From assembly GCA_009838645.1 (NCBI GenBank), contig VXRC01000049.1, positions 541,054 through 605,053 of the forward strand: 64,000 nt of DNA, read 5' to 3'. The translations under genes and the position numbers were made by a program. Below are positions 1-8,664 of this stretch, piece after piece. Positions within the stretch are counted from its first letter, which is position 1; each line of letters begins with the position of its first letter. The notes under the pieces are model-generated. The model was not told the origin of the DNA. It did not search any database and was given only the letters and a program-made list of their open reading frames with translations. This stretch comes from Gemmatimonadota bacterium (GTDB lineage: Bacteria > JAAXHH01).

Positions 1-46
1 CCGGGATTTCGGACATGCCCATGCTCCTTAATCACCGTGCGACTGT

Positions 47-109
47 TCGCCCACGGCAGCCGTAGTATCGCCCACGGCAGCAGCAGAATCACCCGCGGTA
101 GTAATAGAA
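47..109. repeat. 21-bp imperfect tandem repeat (3 units) across a gene end
   Basis: Three consecutive 21-bp units (47-67, 68-88, 89-109) share the pattern tcgcccacggcag followed by variable bases. The third unit holds the last six codons and the TGA stop of the minus-strand nucleotidyltransferase gene. In the other two units the corresponding stop triplet reads CGA. It looks like a local tandem duplication of the gene's 3' end. Confidence 0.75.
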
Positions 110-1045
110 CCCGAGTTCCTCGTACTCCACGTTGCTCTTCAACGTGAGACGCAGCGGGCTGGAAACCCGGGAAATGACGTCCTTGTCCGCGAGCCATTCG
201 CACACGGTGGTAACGCCTCTGAGATTCATCTGGTTATCGAACCAGGTCTCGATCTCCGTGACCGACCTGGCCGATCCTTCTTCTTCGAGGTAGTCTAGAA
301 TGGGCTGGAACAGGTCCGGCAGGCGTTCCTCGAGATAGGTATCGATCAGCCCGAGTGCTTCACCTACCAGCGCTTCGGTCTTCGGCCGGTCGATCAGGTC
401 CGTATACACTTTATTGAAAAACTCCGGATTGAGTTCCAGCGCCTGCTGGATGACTTCGCGACCGGCTAGCTGGCCGTGCATGAACACCTCGATCTTCGCG
501 AGACTGCTCGCGCACAACATGATGTAGAGAAACGCGTAGTGAAGGTCGCGCCGGTCGTGAAACCACTTCTCTGCCTTGTACAGGGTGGGTATCACGTGCG
601 ATGCCGCGAGCATGAGCTGGACCTGGCGGTCTCTCGAATGCAACGCCTGGATGCCGTCGTACAGTTCCCGGATCGTCTCGTCGTGGGTGAAGAGCAGGCG
701 GCTCCGGGCCAGGGCCGAATGCATAAACGAGCTTTGCAGTCCGCCTTCGATCATCTTCCTGAACGCGGAGCGCGGCTGCATGAAGACGTGGATGTACACG
801 TCGTTCTCCAGGAGCGCGGCGCCTTCGGATACCTCGTCGTCATCCCTGCTGTCCCGGCGGAACAGGTCCTTGTCGTCCCGGGTGACAACGATCAGGTCGA
901 TATCGGATTTCTCCCATACCCGGTCGGCGGAGAGGCTGCCGAAGAGAATCGCCGCCAGGATGTGCCGGTCCTCCCGCGCCTTGCTCACGAAAGACGCGAG
1001 GGCCGACTCGAATTTCTGTTCAACGGTAGAGGTCGTGGTTTCCAT
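89..1045 (-). CDS. nucleotidyltransferase-domain protein with C-terminal helical region
   Basis: Protein of 318 aa. Residues about 1-110 form a DNA polymerase beta-type nucleotidyltransferase fold: GS at 36-37, the DID acidic pair at 48-50, and a third acidic position near D82, so the catalytic triad looks intact. The rest is mostly helical, HEPN-like in feel, and the last ~60 residues could be a winged-helix-like segment; that part is inference. Family members transfer nucleotides to small molecules, proteins or RNA; the substrate here cannot be read. The start at 1045 was chosen over an upstream in-frame codon because the upstream 30 residues do not look conserved. The 3' end sits in a 21-bp tandem repeat. 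Confidence 0.75.
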   Translation of the reverse strand: METTTSTVEQKFESALASFVSKAREDRHILAAILFGSLSADRVWEKSDIDLIVVTRDDKDLFRRDSRDDDEVSEGAALLENDVYIHVFMQPRSAFRKMIEGGLQSSFMHSALARSRLLFTHDETIRELYDGIQALHSRDRQVQLMLAASHVIPTLYKAEKWFHDRRDLHYAFLYIMLCASSLAKIEVFMHGQLAGREVIQQALELNPEFFNKVYTDLIDRPKTEALVGEALGLIDTYLEERLPDLFQPILDYLEEEGSARSVTEIETWFDNQMNLRGVTTVCEWLADKDVISRVSSPLRLTLKSNVEYEELGFYYYRG

Positions 1046-1223
1046 CGGGGGATCCCCGGAAAGGCATCCAAAAGGATAAAGCGCATACCGCAAAACCGCG
1101 ACCGGTCCGTGGATGCGCCCGTTTCTATATAACACGCGCCCGCGGCGGCGTCAACGCACAATTACGGGCGGCAAGGCGATGAAACCCCTTGATTACAACG
1201 CCCGCCGGCGGCTACTTTGCACC

Positions 1224-1258
1224 AGGTTACAGGTTACAGGTTACAGGTTACAGGTTAC
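1224..1258. repeat. heptanucleotide tandem array, five AGGTTAC units
   Basis: Five perfect head-to-tail copies of AGGTTAC lie in the 285-bp gap between the divergent nucleotidyltransferase gene and the haemoglobin-ankyrin gene, 72 bp before the latter's start. The rest of that gap holds nothing I recognise. The array could be a slippage-prone spacer or a repeated binding site; no function is shown. Confidence 0.9.
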
Positions 1259-1330
1259 AGTTCCCGCATTCCGACCTTGCGGGAATCTCCGAATCTGTAT
1301 CATCAGACTCCACAACCCGAGGATCGTGCA

Positions 1331-2899
1331 ATGCCGGCATCACCAGCATCCGGCGATTCGTCCCGAATTCGGGACCTGCTGGCCCACCGCGGCGGGCTCG
1401 CTACCGTGTTGCGACCGGACCCGACCTTGTTCGAGCGGATCGGCGGCCGGTCCGTGGTCGCGGGCATCATCGACGGCCTGTATGACCGGATCGAAAAGGA
1501 CGCCGAACTGCGTCCCATGTTCACCCGTACGCTGGCTCCCGAACGCATGAAGCAGAAGGCGTTCATGGAGGAGTGGATGGGCGGCGAACCGGGCTACACG
1601 CGGCACCACGCCTACGGCGGAATAAAAAACCGGCACGGTCACATACACATCACCAGGGCATCCGCCGACCGGTGGCTGTCCCACATGACCGCTTCGCTGC
1701 GGGATCACATCGGTGACGAACCGCTCGTTGCCGAAGCGCTGCACGTGCTCCGGCCCCTTGCCCACGGCCTCGTCAACGAGCGGAAACCCGCCCGGCAGGG
1801 ATGGGAGATGAGATGTCACCGGGAGAAGCGATGGAGAGCGCCTGCCAGAATGGCGGCCAGGGGTCAGGCGGAAGCCCTCGAGCGCTGCCTGGACGAGGAT
1901 CCGGCGGTGCTGGAGGATCCCCGTCACGGCGCGATCATCCTCGCGGAAGCGGCGTTGCGGGGTCACACGGGGGTAGCGGCCCTGCTGCTCGGCCGGGGTG
2001 TGGACGTAAATCTTCCGTCGGCCCATTCGAGCGACATCATGATGACCGCCCACTGTGCCGCACGGAGCAAGAAGAAAGACGAAACGGCCGCGTTCCTGCT
2101 GGAGCGGGGTGCCGTGTATGATGTCTTCAGCGCCTGTTTTCTGGGTGACCGGCACCGGGTAGGCGAGCTCCTGGATACAGCGCCCGGCCTGGTCGAGGTG
2201 CACGACCCCGCCTGCGACCTGCTGCCCGTCACCCCGTTGCATCATGCCGTGTACGGCGGACACGTAGAGGTCGCGAGGATGCTGTTCGACCGGGGTGCCA
2301 AAGTCGGCGTAAACAGCACGGCCCTGGTCCGTTACGCCGCCGGCAGACGGCGGACCGATCTACTTCGGCTGGTGCTGGAGCACGGCGCGGACGCCAGCCG
2401 GATCGGCTGTGGAAGATGGGTACTCGACGAGGAAGATTCGGCCCTGCTTATCGCCCGCGGCGCCGACGTCAACTATCCCGAAGGGAAATGGATCTGGACG
2501 GCCTGTACGGGGAACAACAGCCAGCGGGACGATCCACGGTACGTGCAGGCCCTGCTGGACAAGGGGGCCCGGATCGACACGGTTCTGCGCGGCGCCGGCG
2601 CCCTGCACTTTGCCGCCAAGGCCGGATTCACCGGGGTAATGGAGGTGCTGCTGGACAACGGTGCTCCGGTCGACGGGCGGAGCGAGAAGGGCGAGACCCC
2701 CCTGTTTTACGCGCTGAAGGCGGGTCCCCGGGCGGACATGGTGAAATCGGTGGCCCTGCTGTTGGCCCGCGGCGCGGACCCGGCCCGTGAAGACAGGCTG
2801 GGCAAGTCGCCCCTGGGCATCGCCCGTCGGATGAAGCGTCCGGACAAGGAACGCATCGTCTCGATGTTCGAAGCCGCTAGTCCTCCCGTACCGGCGTAA
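1331..2899 (+). CDS. truncated haemoglobin (group II-like) fused to ankyrin repeats
   Basis: Protein of 522 aa starting at an ATG with GAGGA 8 bases upstream. Residues about 32-148 read as a truncated globin: LFERIGG entry, Tyr51 at the expected B10 position, the WMGG-P-Y segment of the E/F region, His102 as proximal haem ligand, and Trp115 thirteen residues on, as in group II proteins. From about 160 to the end come eight or nine ankyrin repeats, several canonical (TPLHHAVYGGHVEVARML, LHFAAKAGFTGVMEVLLDNGA). The globin should bind haem and O2 or NO, and the ankyrin part should bind a protein partner. I know of no characterised protein with this arrangement. No signal peptide is seen, so it is probably cytosolic. 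The last 23 bases overlap the end of the convergent ankyrin gene. Confidence 0.85.
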   Translation: MPASPASGDSSRIRDLLAHRGGLATVLRPDPTLFERIGGRSVVAGIIDGLYDRIEKDAELRPMFTRTLAPERMKQKAFMEEWMGGEPGYTRHHAYGGIKNRHGHIHITRASADRWLSHMTASLRDHIGDEPLVAEALHVLRPLAHGLVNERKPARQGWEMRCHREKRWRAPARMAARGQAEALERCLDEDPAVLEDPRHGAIILAEAALRGHTGVAALLLGRGVDVNLPSAHSSDIMMTAHCAARSKKKDETAAFLLERGAVYDVFSACFLGDRHRVGELLDTAPGLVEVHDPACDLLPVTPLHHAVYGGHVEVARMLFDRGAKVGVNSTALVRYAAGRRRTDLLRLVLEHGADASRIGCGRWVLDEEDSALLIARGADVNYPEGKWIWTACTGNNSQRDDPRYVQALLDKGARIDTVLRGAGALHFAAKAGFTGVMEVLLDNGAPVDGRSEKGETPLFYALKAGPRADMVKSVALLLARGADPAREDRLGKSPLGIARRMKRPDKERIVSMFEAASPPVPA

Positions 2900-4088
2900 T
2901 GTCCTTCAAATACGAAACCAGGGTCTCACGCTCCGGCGTCGAACCGTGGATTTCAATCCCCACTTCCGCCCATACCAGCGGCGTCGTGCCGTGTTCATCG
3001 TCTGTCGCACCCGGATCGGCGCCGGCATCGACGAGCATCTTCGCGATCCCGGTTTCTCCGCACAGATGCAGGGGCGTCTGCCCGGAATCCGCCCGGGCGT
3101 TCGCATCCGCGCCACAACCCAGCAGCACCCGGACCGTTTCCGGCCGTCCATGCTGCACCGCGGCGTGCAGGGGCGTCCCCACCACCGCGTGAACGCCGAT
3201 CTTCCCTTCGTAGGCCACCGCGCCTGGATCGGTCCGGCAAAGCTGGCCGAGCTGGTCTGTCCTTCCGAGAACGGCGAGCTGGCAGGGATCCGCCGGCGCG
3301 CCCCGGTCGATCAGGTACTCCGCGAGACGGCGACAACGTTCGCCGCGGGACAGCGCCGCGCCCAGCGGCGTGTTGCCATCGCCGTCGGCCGTATCCAGCC
3401 GCGCTCCGTGGTCCAGCAGGATCCCGGCCGTTTCCGAGGACACAACCACGTGGAGAGGCGGTTCTCCTCCCAGACCCGGACGGGATGCCGCGCCGGGATC
3501 TTCCGCCAGCATCGCCCGGACGGCGGTGACATCATCAAGCAGGCACGCGGCGTGGAGGTCGACCTTCCCCCCGCCTTCTTGCAACAGCCGGGCCGCATCC
3601 ATGTGCCCCCAGTGGGCAGCGAGGTGGAGAGCGGTCCAGCCGCCATAGGAATCGGTGCCGTGGTTCGGATCCGCCCCGTTGCGCAACAAAATTTCGATGA
3701 CCTTCGTGTTCCCTCGTTCAGCCGACAGTTGAATCGGCACGGGACGGCCTCCCCAGCGCGGGTGGTCCATGGCATCGTTGACTATACTCTTGTCCTGCTC
3801 GAGGACGGCTTCGACGGACGTCGCGTCGCCACTCCATATGGCGGCACGCAACCGGCGCCGGCACACTTCCCGGCGAAGGACCGGCCAACTTGAAAACCCG
3901 TAACGCCGTGCAATGACCAACTGGGCATCGGCGAGTTTCGCCGCAGTGGGATCCATCGCGCGCGGATGCGCAGTGAACGATTCGATCGCCTCGGCGTCAC
4001 CCGAGCGAAATGCCGTAAGGAGTTCCCGCGCCTGGGTTTTAAGCTGATCCAGGTCGGGATGCTGGGGAAGGGATAGAGAGGTATTCAT
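2877..4088 (-). CDS. ankyrin-repeat protein with LPxxPDL/YGFxSW N-terminal module
   Basis: Protein of 403 aa; ATG at 4088 is preceded by GGAAAGGAA at good spacing, so longer upstream in-frame starts were rejected. Residues about 5-75 form a helical module (LPQHPDLDQLKTQARELL ... ARRYGFSSWPVLRREV) also seen in the ankyrin genes at 23823 and 29888. About eight ankyrin repeats follow, with clear GADPN, TALHLAAHWGH and TPLHLCGETG motifs. No signal peptide or membrane segment is visible, so cytosolic protein binding is the likely role; the partner is unknown. Its 3' end overlaps the convergent haemoglobin-ankyrin gene. Confidence 0.85.
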   Translation of the reverse strand: MNTSLSLPQHPDLDQLKTQARELLTAFRSGDAEAIESFTAHPRAMDPTAAKLADAQLVIARRYGFSSWPVLRREVCRRRLRAAIWSGDATSVEAVLEQDKSIVNDAMDHPRWGGRPVPIQLSAERGNTKVIEILLRNGADPNHGTDSYGGWTALHLAAHWGHMDAARLLQEGGGKVDLHAACLLDDVTAVRAMLAEDPGAASRPGLGGEPPLHVVVSSETAGILLDHGARLDTADGDGNTPLGAALSRGERCRRLAEYLIDRGAPADPCQLAVLGRTDQLGQLCRTDPGAVAYEGKIGVHAVVGTPLHAAVQHGRPETVRVLLGCGADANARADSGQTPLHLCGETGIAKMLVDAGADPGATDDEHGTTPLVWAEVGIEIHGSTPERETLVSYLKDITPVRED

Positions 4089-4276
4089 CGGCGAATTCCT
4101 TTCCGTGGCGCTCCGATTCCGCATATTCGGAGAAGAAAGAGATTCGCGCAATCTATAGGTTGGATCAGGATTGGGTAGGCTCGGCCTTTTCCGCGGAATG
4201 GAGGCGCCCCTGTGCGCAACGGATAGTAAGCTAATGCCCGCTCCGATACGCGTCAAGCCCATCATCCCAATACGAT

Positions 4277-4972
4277 TTATGCAGCGTTTTTCTCGAGGAT
4301 CCGGGATAACAGCCCGTATCTGCGAACGCCAAACGGGGGATTTCGCCGTATGGACTTCAGGCGGCGCGCGCACTCCGGCAAGGCGTACAGCACGGCGCGG
4401 CGGGCATTCGGCGTATCTACCTCGGACAGGGCAAGCAGGGTGTAGTAGAAGGGGAACCGGCGCCACGCCCCCGCCCCGTCTTCGTGGCTTGCCAGTACGC
4501 CGATGCCTTCATCCAGGTGACGGGCGTAGTCGCCGAGACCGCCTACGGCCATATGACGCCAGAGCGCGACGGTGCAGGGACCGCAGCAGAACGTACCACG
4601 CGGTTTGCCCTTCGAGTGCGCCGCCTCGAAACACCCCAGTAGTAGGGTCGTTGCCGCCTCGAGTTCGGGCAGCCGGTCACGGCCGACGCGGCGATTCAGC
4701 AGGATGATCGCCCGGCAGGTTTCTTCGGCGTGGATATGTCGCAGCGACGCCGATTGAAGCCGCTCACCCGTGAAGGTATAGAGTTTGGATTGGCTGTCCT
4801 GTTCGGTAACGCCGAATGTCCCGGCATAGGCGGACTCGGCGCCGAAACGACCGGTGAGCCAGTCCAGGGCGCGTTCCGCTACGGTCCGGTCGAACGATTC
4901 ACCGAGGAAGTGACGTTCGTTGATACGGTCCAGCGTTTCGGAGAGACTGTGGGGATGGGGTATGCTGTCCAT
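4277..4972 (-). CDS. conserved-looking hypothetical protein, alpha-helical
   Basis: Protein of 231 aa that I do not recognise. The ATG at 4972 follows GGAAG closely. A central Cys/Gly-rich stretch (GTFCCGPCTVALWRHM, about residues 130-145) and the regular helical repeats around it recall alpha/alpha toroid (prenyltransferase-like) folds; that is only an impression. There is no signal peptide or membrane segment. It is divergent from the sialidase gene, and a TATAAT hexamer on the minus strand at 5029-5024 lies about 50 bp upstream of its start. Confidence 0.6.
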   Translation of the reverse strand: MDSIPHPHSLSETLDRINERHFLGESFDRTVAERALDWLTGRFGAESAYAGTFGVTEQDSQSKLYTFTGERLQSASLRHIHAEETCRAIILLNRRVGRDRLPELEAATTLLLGCFEAAHSKGKPRGTFCCGPCTVALWRHMAVGGLGDYARHLDEGIGVLASHEDGAGAWRRFPFYYTLLALSEVDTPNARRAVLYALPECARRLKSIRRNPPFGVRRYGLLSRILEKNAA

Positions 4973-5023
4973 GGTCTTCCTTGATGCCCGCCAGGTGTCA
5001 GCACAGTGGGCCGTTCCACCCGA

Positions 5024-5058
5024 ATTATATTGACACAATGGGCCTTGCGCCAGTAAAT
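5024..5058. promoter_or_regulatory. possible overlapping divergent promoter elements
   Basis: A minus-strand TATAAT (5029-5024) abuts a plus-strand TTGACA (5030-5035) in the 140-bp gap between two divergent genes. Seventeen bases after TTGACA the plus strand reads GTAAAT, a weak -10 match, and the minus-strand -35 is poor. Each element is good alone, but the pairs are incomplete. Confidence 0.3.
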
Positions 5059-5112
5059 CATCCTCGCTTCATCTTCATTTCCCGCAGGATCTTAGCACCA
5101 TCAAGGTTAACC

Positions 5113-6285
5113 ATGCAACACCGTATTGTAGTTAAAGAAAAGGGACGCTACAACGCGTTCCCCGTATTGAATCAACTTCCGGACGGGCGGCTGACGATCG
5201 GCTGTATCTCTTCGCCTTTCGGGGACCACTACGGTCTGGCCGGCTGGCTCACGTTTGAGTCCCGCGACCACGGACGAACCTGGACGCCGTCGGAAGATCC
5301 AATGCTGCCGCCTAACTGGCCGGGTACATCGCCGCGGGAACGGTACGACAGGCTTTCCGGCGTTTTACCCGACGGAACCCTGATGGCGGTGGGTTCGGTG
5401 GGACAGGAAATATGGCCACTGGACCGCCGGGAGGAAGCCGAGGCCCGCAGCCTGCGTTTCGTAGATGATGAGACGTACACCTCCCGTTTTCCGGGAAAGT
5501 TGATCATATCGGGGTATAGACTGTCGGTGATACGATCCCGGGATGGAGGACATACCTGGGATCGGCGCACCTGGACCGTATCAGGTTATGAATCCGCGGT
5601 CGGTTTTCCTCGCGGGACCGTACTCGAAGACGGAACGTGGCTGTTTCCCGTTTACACGACGCGCGCCGGGGGTGAGAGCGATTGCCTCCTGTTCCGGTCC
5701 AGCGACGACGGAGAGACCTGGCATCTCCATGAGGCGGTGCCGCGTATCGGCAGCGAATGGGCCCTGGTGGAGACGGAGCCGAACCGTGTCCTGGGCCATA
5801 TCCGCTCGACGTGTTACTGGGATCCGGCTGCCGTTGAGCGTACCTATCACAGGGACCGGTTCTACACCATGGAAGTCTGGTCCGAAGACGGCGGCAGCAC
5901 TTGGACCAGCCCGATCGAGGCGTCCTTCGAGGGCTATCCGAACCACCTGCTCAAACTGCGTGACGGACGGATTCTGTGTACCTACGGCTACCGCCGCGCC
6001 CCGATGGGTATACGGGCTCTGATCAGTGAGGACGGTGGTCGAACCTGGGACACGGACCACGAATACGTGCTTCGGGATGACGGTGGTGGGGTTTCGAGTG
6101 CATGGCCGCCGGAGAAGCGTCCCCGGATGGGCGGCGCGGACGTGGGCTATCCGATTTCGGCGGAATTGGATGATGGTACCATGCTGACCGTCTATTACAT
6201 CACGACGGAAGACGAAACCACCCATGTCGCTGCCACCCTTTGGCATCCTGACCGGGACAGACCACCAGGTCCTCGAGGAGGGTGA
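5113..6285 (+). CDS. exo-alpha-sialidase / BNR-repeat glycosidase family protein
   Basis: Protein of 390 aa. Five Asp-box motifs (S-x-D-x-G-x-T-W type) are visible: SRDHGRTW, SRDGGHTW, SSDDGETW, SEDGGSTW and SEDGGRTW, spaced as in a six-bladed beta propeller of the GH33 sialidase fold. Such enzymes usually cleave terminal sialic acids, but many family members in environmental bacteria have other or unknown substrates. ATG at 5113 is chosen because AAGG lies 7 bases upstream and the fold begins soon after. No clear signal peptide follows this start, which is odd for an enzyme acting on external glycans. Confidence 0.8.
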   Translation: MQHRIVVKEKGRYNAFPVLNQLPDGRLTIGCISSPFGDHYGLAGWLTFESRDHGRTWTPSEDPMLPPNWPGTSPRERYDRLSGVLPDGTLMAVGSVGQEIWPLDRREEAEARSLRFVDDETYTSRFPGKLIISGYRLSVIRSRDGGHTWDRRTWTVSGYESAVGFPRGTVLEDGTWLFPVYTTRAGGESDCLLFRSSDDGETWHLHEAVPRIGSEWALVETEPNRVLGHIRSTCYWDPAAVERTYHRDRFYTMEVWSEDGGSTWTSPIEASFEGYPNHLLKLRDGRILCTYGYRRAPMGIRALISEDGGRTWDTDHEYVLRDDGGGVSSAWPPEKRPRMGGADVGYPISAELDDGTMLTVYYITTEDETTHVAATLWHPDRDRPPGPRGG

Positions 6286-6293
6286 GCAACCGG

Positions 6294-6357
6294 CGCTCAG
6301 GAAAGGGCGCCGGCTTGCCGCAGCACCCGCTCAGGCAACGGCGCCGGCTTGCCGCAG
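6294..6357. repeat. 34-bp-period tandem duplication across an ankyrin gene stop
   Basis: Two 30-bp units (6294-6323 and 6328-6357) differ at only two positions and are separated by 4 bp. The right unit carries the last nine codons and TGA stop of the minus-strand ankyrin gene ending at 6331. The left unit is a copy lying just downstream of the stop, with its own TGA in a different frame register. Confidence 0.8.
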
Positions 6358-8040
6358 ACGCTCCACGATGGCCGTGTGCCCGTACCGTTCGGCCCAGGCA
6401 ATCGGCGTGGTCCAGGGTTCTCCGTCGGGTTGCGGATCGGCGCCGTGCTCGAGATAGAGATCGACCAGCGCATCGCGGTCCCAGCGGGCGGCCCAGGCCA
6501 GCGGTGTGGAATGGAGCAGCGTATCCCTGCCGTCGAGCGAGGCGCCGTATTCGAGGAGCAGGCGGGCGAACTCGATCCGTTCGTCCTCTTTCAAATTCGG
6601 TTCGCCCCAGACTTTTCCTGTAGCCGCGATGTAGTGCGGGAGTGAGGTATCGCGGCGGCCCTTCACGTTCGGGTCCACCCCGTGATCGAGGAACATGCGG
6701 AGGATCTCGGGAAACACGGATCGATCAAAATCCCGGTACTTGCGATGAGGACCGCAGGGCCAGATGCCGATGGGCTGGATGACGAGTCTGTACCACCGTG
6801 GATCGTCCAGGGCCCAGTCCAGTTTGCGCAGGCACACGCCCACCACGCTGGGATCGCCCCCGCAGGCGGCGCCCCACAGGATCTGCTCGACCAGGTCGGG
6901 CTGCAGGTTCAGCGCCATCACCGCGGCGGAAGTATCGCACTCCAGGGCCGCGCCGTCCGGCGTCATCGATCCTCCGTACCGGTACAGCAACTGCTTCATC
7001 CGCTCGTCCCGGTTATTGTAGGCACGGCTCATGGGATTGCCGGAGGCGTACACGGCGGCGTTGGCGTCGGCGCCCCGCTCGAGCAGCAACCGCGCGATAT
7101 CGTGCTGGCCGTCGCCGGCGGCGATCCACAGCGGTTCTCCCCAGTTGTACGTCTCTTCCTCCAGGGACTGGATGCGGTACCGCTGGTTCGGGTCCATGCC
7201 GAGATCGAGCAGCAGCTTCACCATCTCGTACCGATTGTGGCGGACGGCGTCCCCCAGCAAGTGGGTTTCGGTATCAACATCCGGTTCGAACAGACCGGGG
7301 TGGCCTGCCGCGACCTGTCGCACGGCTTCCTCGTCCCCCAGCATCACGTTCGTACGCAGGCTCCTGGGGGCGCCCGCGCTCATGAGGATGCCGGCGGCCA
7401 TGAAACAGCCTTCCGCCCGCCGCCGATCCGTATCGGCCGTTTGATCTACGGCCAGTTCGAGGGGGGTCCGATCTTCGAGATTGGTCTTGCCCGTGTCGGC
7501 CTTGACCGCCAGCAGCGCCTGAACGAGTCCTGGATGACCGTGGCTGGCCGCATGGTGCAGGACCGTATTCCCGTCTTCGTCGCAGGCCTCCGCGAGTTCG
7601 GGCGCGGCGTGGATTTCCCGCATCGCGCCGGCCACGTCGCCATCGGCGACTTTCTTGGCAAGCCGCACCACTTCCGGCGCTACGGTCAGATTCGGGCAGA
7701 GATTCGCTTCCCGCCGCCGCTCCATTTCCTCGTTGATCGTTTCTACGACGTCTTCAAAACCGCGGTCGCGCGCCATGACCAGGGGCGTGGAGGCATCCCG
7801 GTGGGGATAGACGCCCTGGTGCGGGTCGGCCCCCGCGGCCATCAACGCGGAAACCGCTTCGATCCGGCGGTTCATCACCGCGTGATGCAGGGCGCGGTGC
7901 TCGTCGTAGGAAGCGGTGTCCACACCCACCAGGTGGGGTGCTACCGCCAGAATTGAGTTTATGCGCTTCAAGTCTCCATCGGCCGACGCTTCGCAAAGCT
8001 CGGCCACGGTGAATGCGCCGGTGGTCGTATCGTTCGTCAT
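6331..8040 (-). CDS. large ankyrin-repeat protein
   Basis: Protein of 569 aa. Ankyrin repeats run almost the whole length (VLHHAASHGHPGLVQALL, MVKLLLDLGMDPN, IARLLLERGADANA, ARLLLEYGASLDGRD, DLYLEHGADP), broken by non-repeat inserts such as the Trp-rich segment around residues 420-450. The LPxxPDL N-terminal module is absent. The start overlaps the stop of the SRPBCC gene by 4 bases (ATGA) and has GGAGAAAG upstream, so the two are translationally coupled. It is likely a cytosolic protein-binding scaffold; the partner is unknown. Confidence 0.85.
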   Translation of the reverse strand: MTNDTTTGAFTVAELCEASADGDLKRINSILAVAPHLVGVDTASYDEHRALHHAVMNRRIEAVSALMAAGADPHQGVYPHRDASTPLVMARDRGFEDVVETINEEMERRREANLCPNLTVAPEVVRLAKKVADGDVAGAMREIHAAPELAEACDEDGNTVLHHAASHGHPGLVQALLAVKADTGKTNLEDRTPLELAVDQTADTDRRRAEGCFMAAGILMSAGAPRSLRTNVMLGDEEAVRQVAAGHPGLFEPDVDTETHLLGDAVRHNRYEMVKLLLDLGMDPNQRYRIQSLEEETYNWGEPLWIAAGDGQHDIARLLLERGADANAAVYASGNPMSRAYNNRDERMKQLLYRYGGSMTPDGAALECDTSAAVMALNLQPDLVEQILWGAACGGDPSVVGVCLRKLDWALDDPRWYRLVIQPIGIWPCGPHRKYRDFDRSVFPEILRMFLDHGVDPNVKGRRDTSLPHYIAATGKVWGEPNLKEDERIEFARLLLEYGASLDGRDTLLHSTPLAWAARWDRDALVDLYLEHGADPQPDGEPWTTPIAWAERYGHTAIVERLRQAGAVA

Positions 8041-8543
8041 GTTTCTTTCTCCTCAGAGTCGTCGTTGCCCGCGACGAGGTGGCCGAATCGATCCGCATAG
8101 ACCTCCATGAGATCGTCATACCGGTCTTCCACGGTGGTCCCGGCCAGGTACGGTCCCAGGTGGTCGATGAAGGCGTGCCAGCCGGCGGAAAATCCCATCA
8201 GGATTTCCGGGGTGACGTGGGAATTCGTGAAGCGCAGACGCGTGCCGCCCTCGCAGGGCTCGAGCACCCACCGGACCACGGAAAGTCCCCAGGTATAGGC
8301 AAACACCCGTTCCGGTACCCATTCGCAGACCGTGCCTTCCAGGTTTCCTTCCGACTTGAAGTCCACGAAGATCCTGCCACCAAGGCGGCGGTCCAACGTG
8401 GCTTCGTATTTCATCCAGGCCGAGATCCCCTCCGCCGTCGTAACGGCCGCCCAGACAAGGTCGACCGGGAAGGGGTACACCCGCTCGATTTCGATACAGT
8501 ATTCCGGCGATATCCTGGCTAGAGGTTCTGCCATAGTAATCAC
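8037..8543 (-). CDS. SRPBCC-domain protein, AHSA1/CalC-like
   Basis: Protein of 168 aa (a start three codons later, at 8534, is also possible). The pattern IERVYPFPVDLVWAAVTTAE, then GGRIFVDF, VLEPCEGGTRLRFTNSHV and a terminal GWHAFIDHL helix is typical of the START/Bet v1-like AHSA1 family. These proteins have a deep hydrophobic pocket and bind lipophilic ligands, or act as chaperone cofactors. It is the first gene of a two-gene unit with the following ankyrin protein (ATGA overlap), which suggests the two products work together. Confidence 0.82.
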   Translation of the reverse strand: MITMAEPLARISPEYCIEIERVYPFPVDLVWAAVTTAEGISAWMKYEATLDRRLGGRIFVDFKSEGNLEGTVCEWVPERVFAYTWGLSVVRWVLEPCEGGTRLRFTNSHVTPEILMGFSAGWHAFIDHLGPYLAGTTVEDRYDDLMEVYADRFGHLVAGNDDSEEKET

Positions 8544-8664
8544 AGTGCTATGTTGTTAGTGTCAATTAGAACGGTCGGCGTTACAAATATGGGTATTGAG
8601 GTTTGTATTGACAGTGCAACCCGGCGGCACTAACCATGTTTTGTCGGTATTATGGGAGCGGTCA

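Noticed and set aside
1224..1258. Heptamer array as a replication-origin iteron set
   Set aside because: No DnaA-box-like 9-mers, AT-rich unwinding region or replication gene lies nearby.
8608..8636. TTGACA as promoter of the ankyrin gene at 8665
   Set aside because: At 17 bases downstream the sequence is TAACCA, matching only two of six -10 positions; TATTAT at 8648 is at the wrong spacing.
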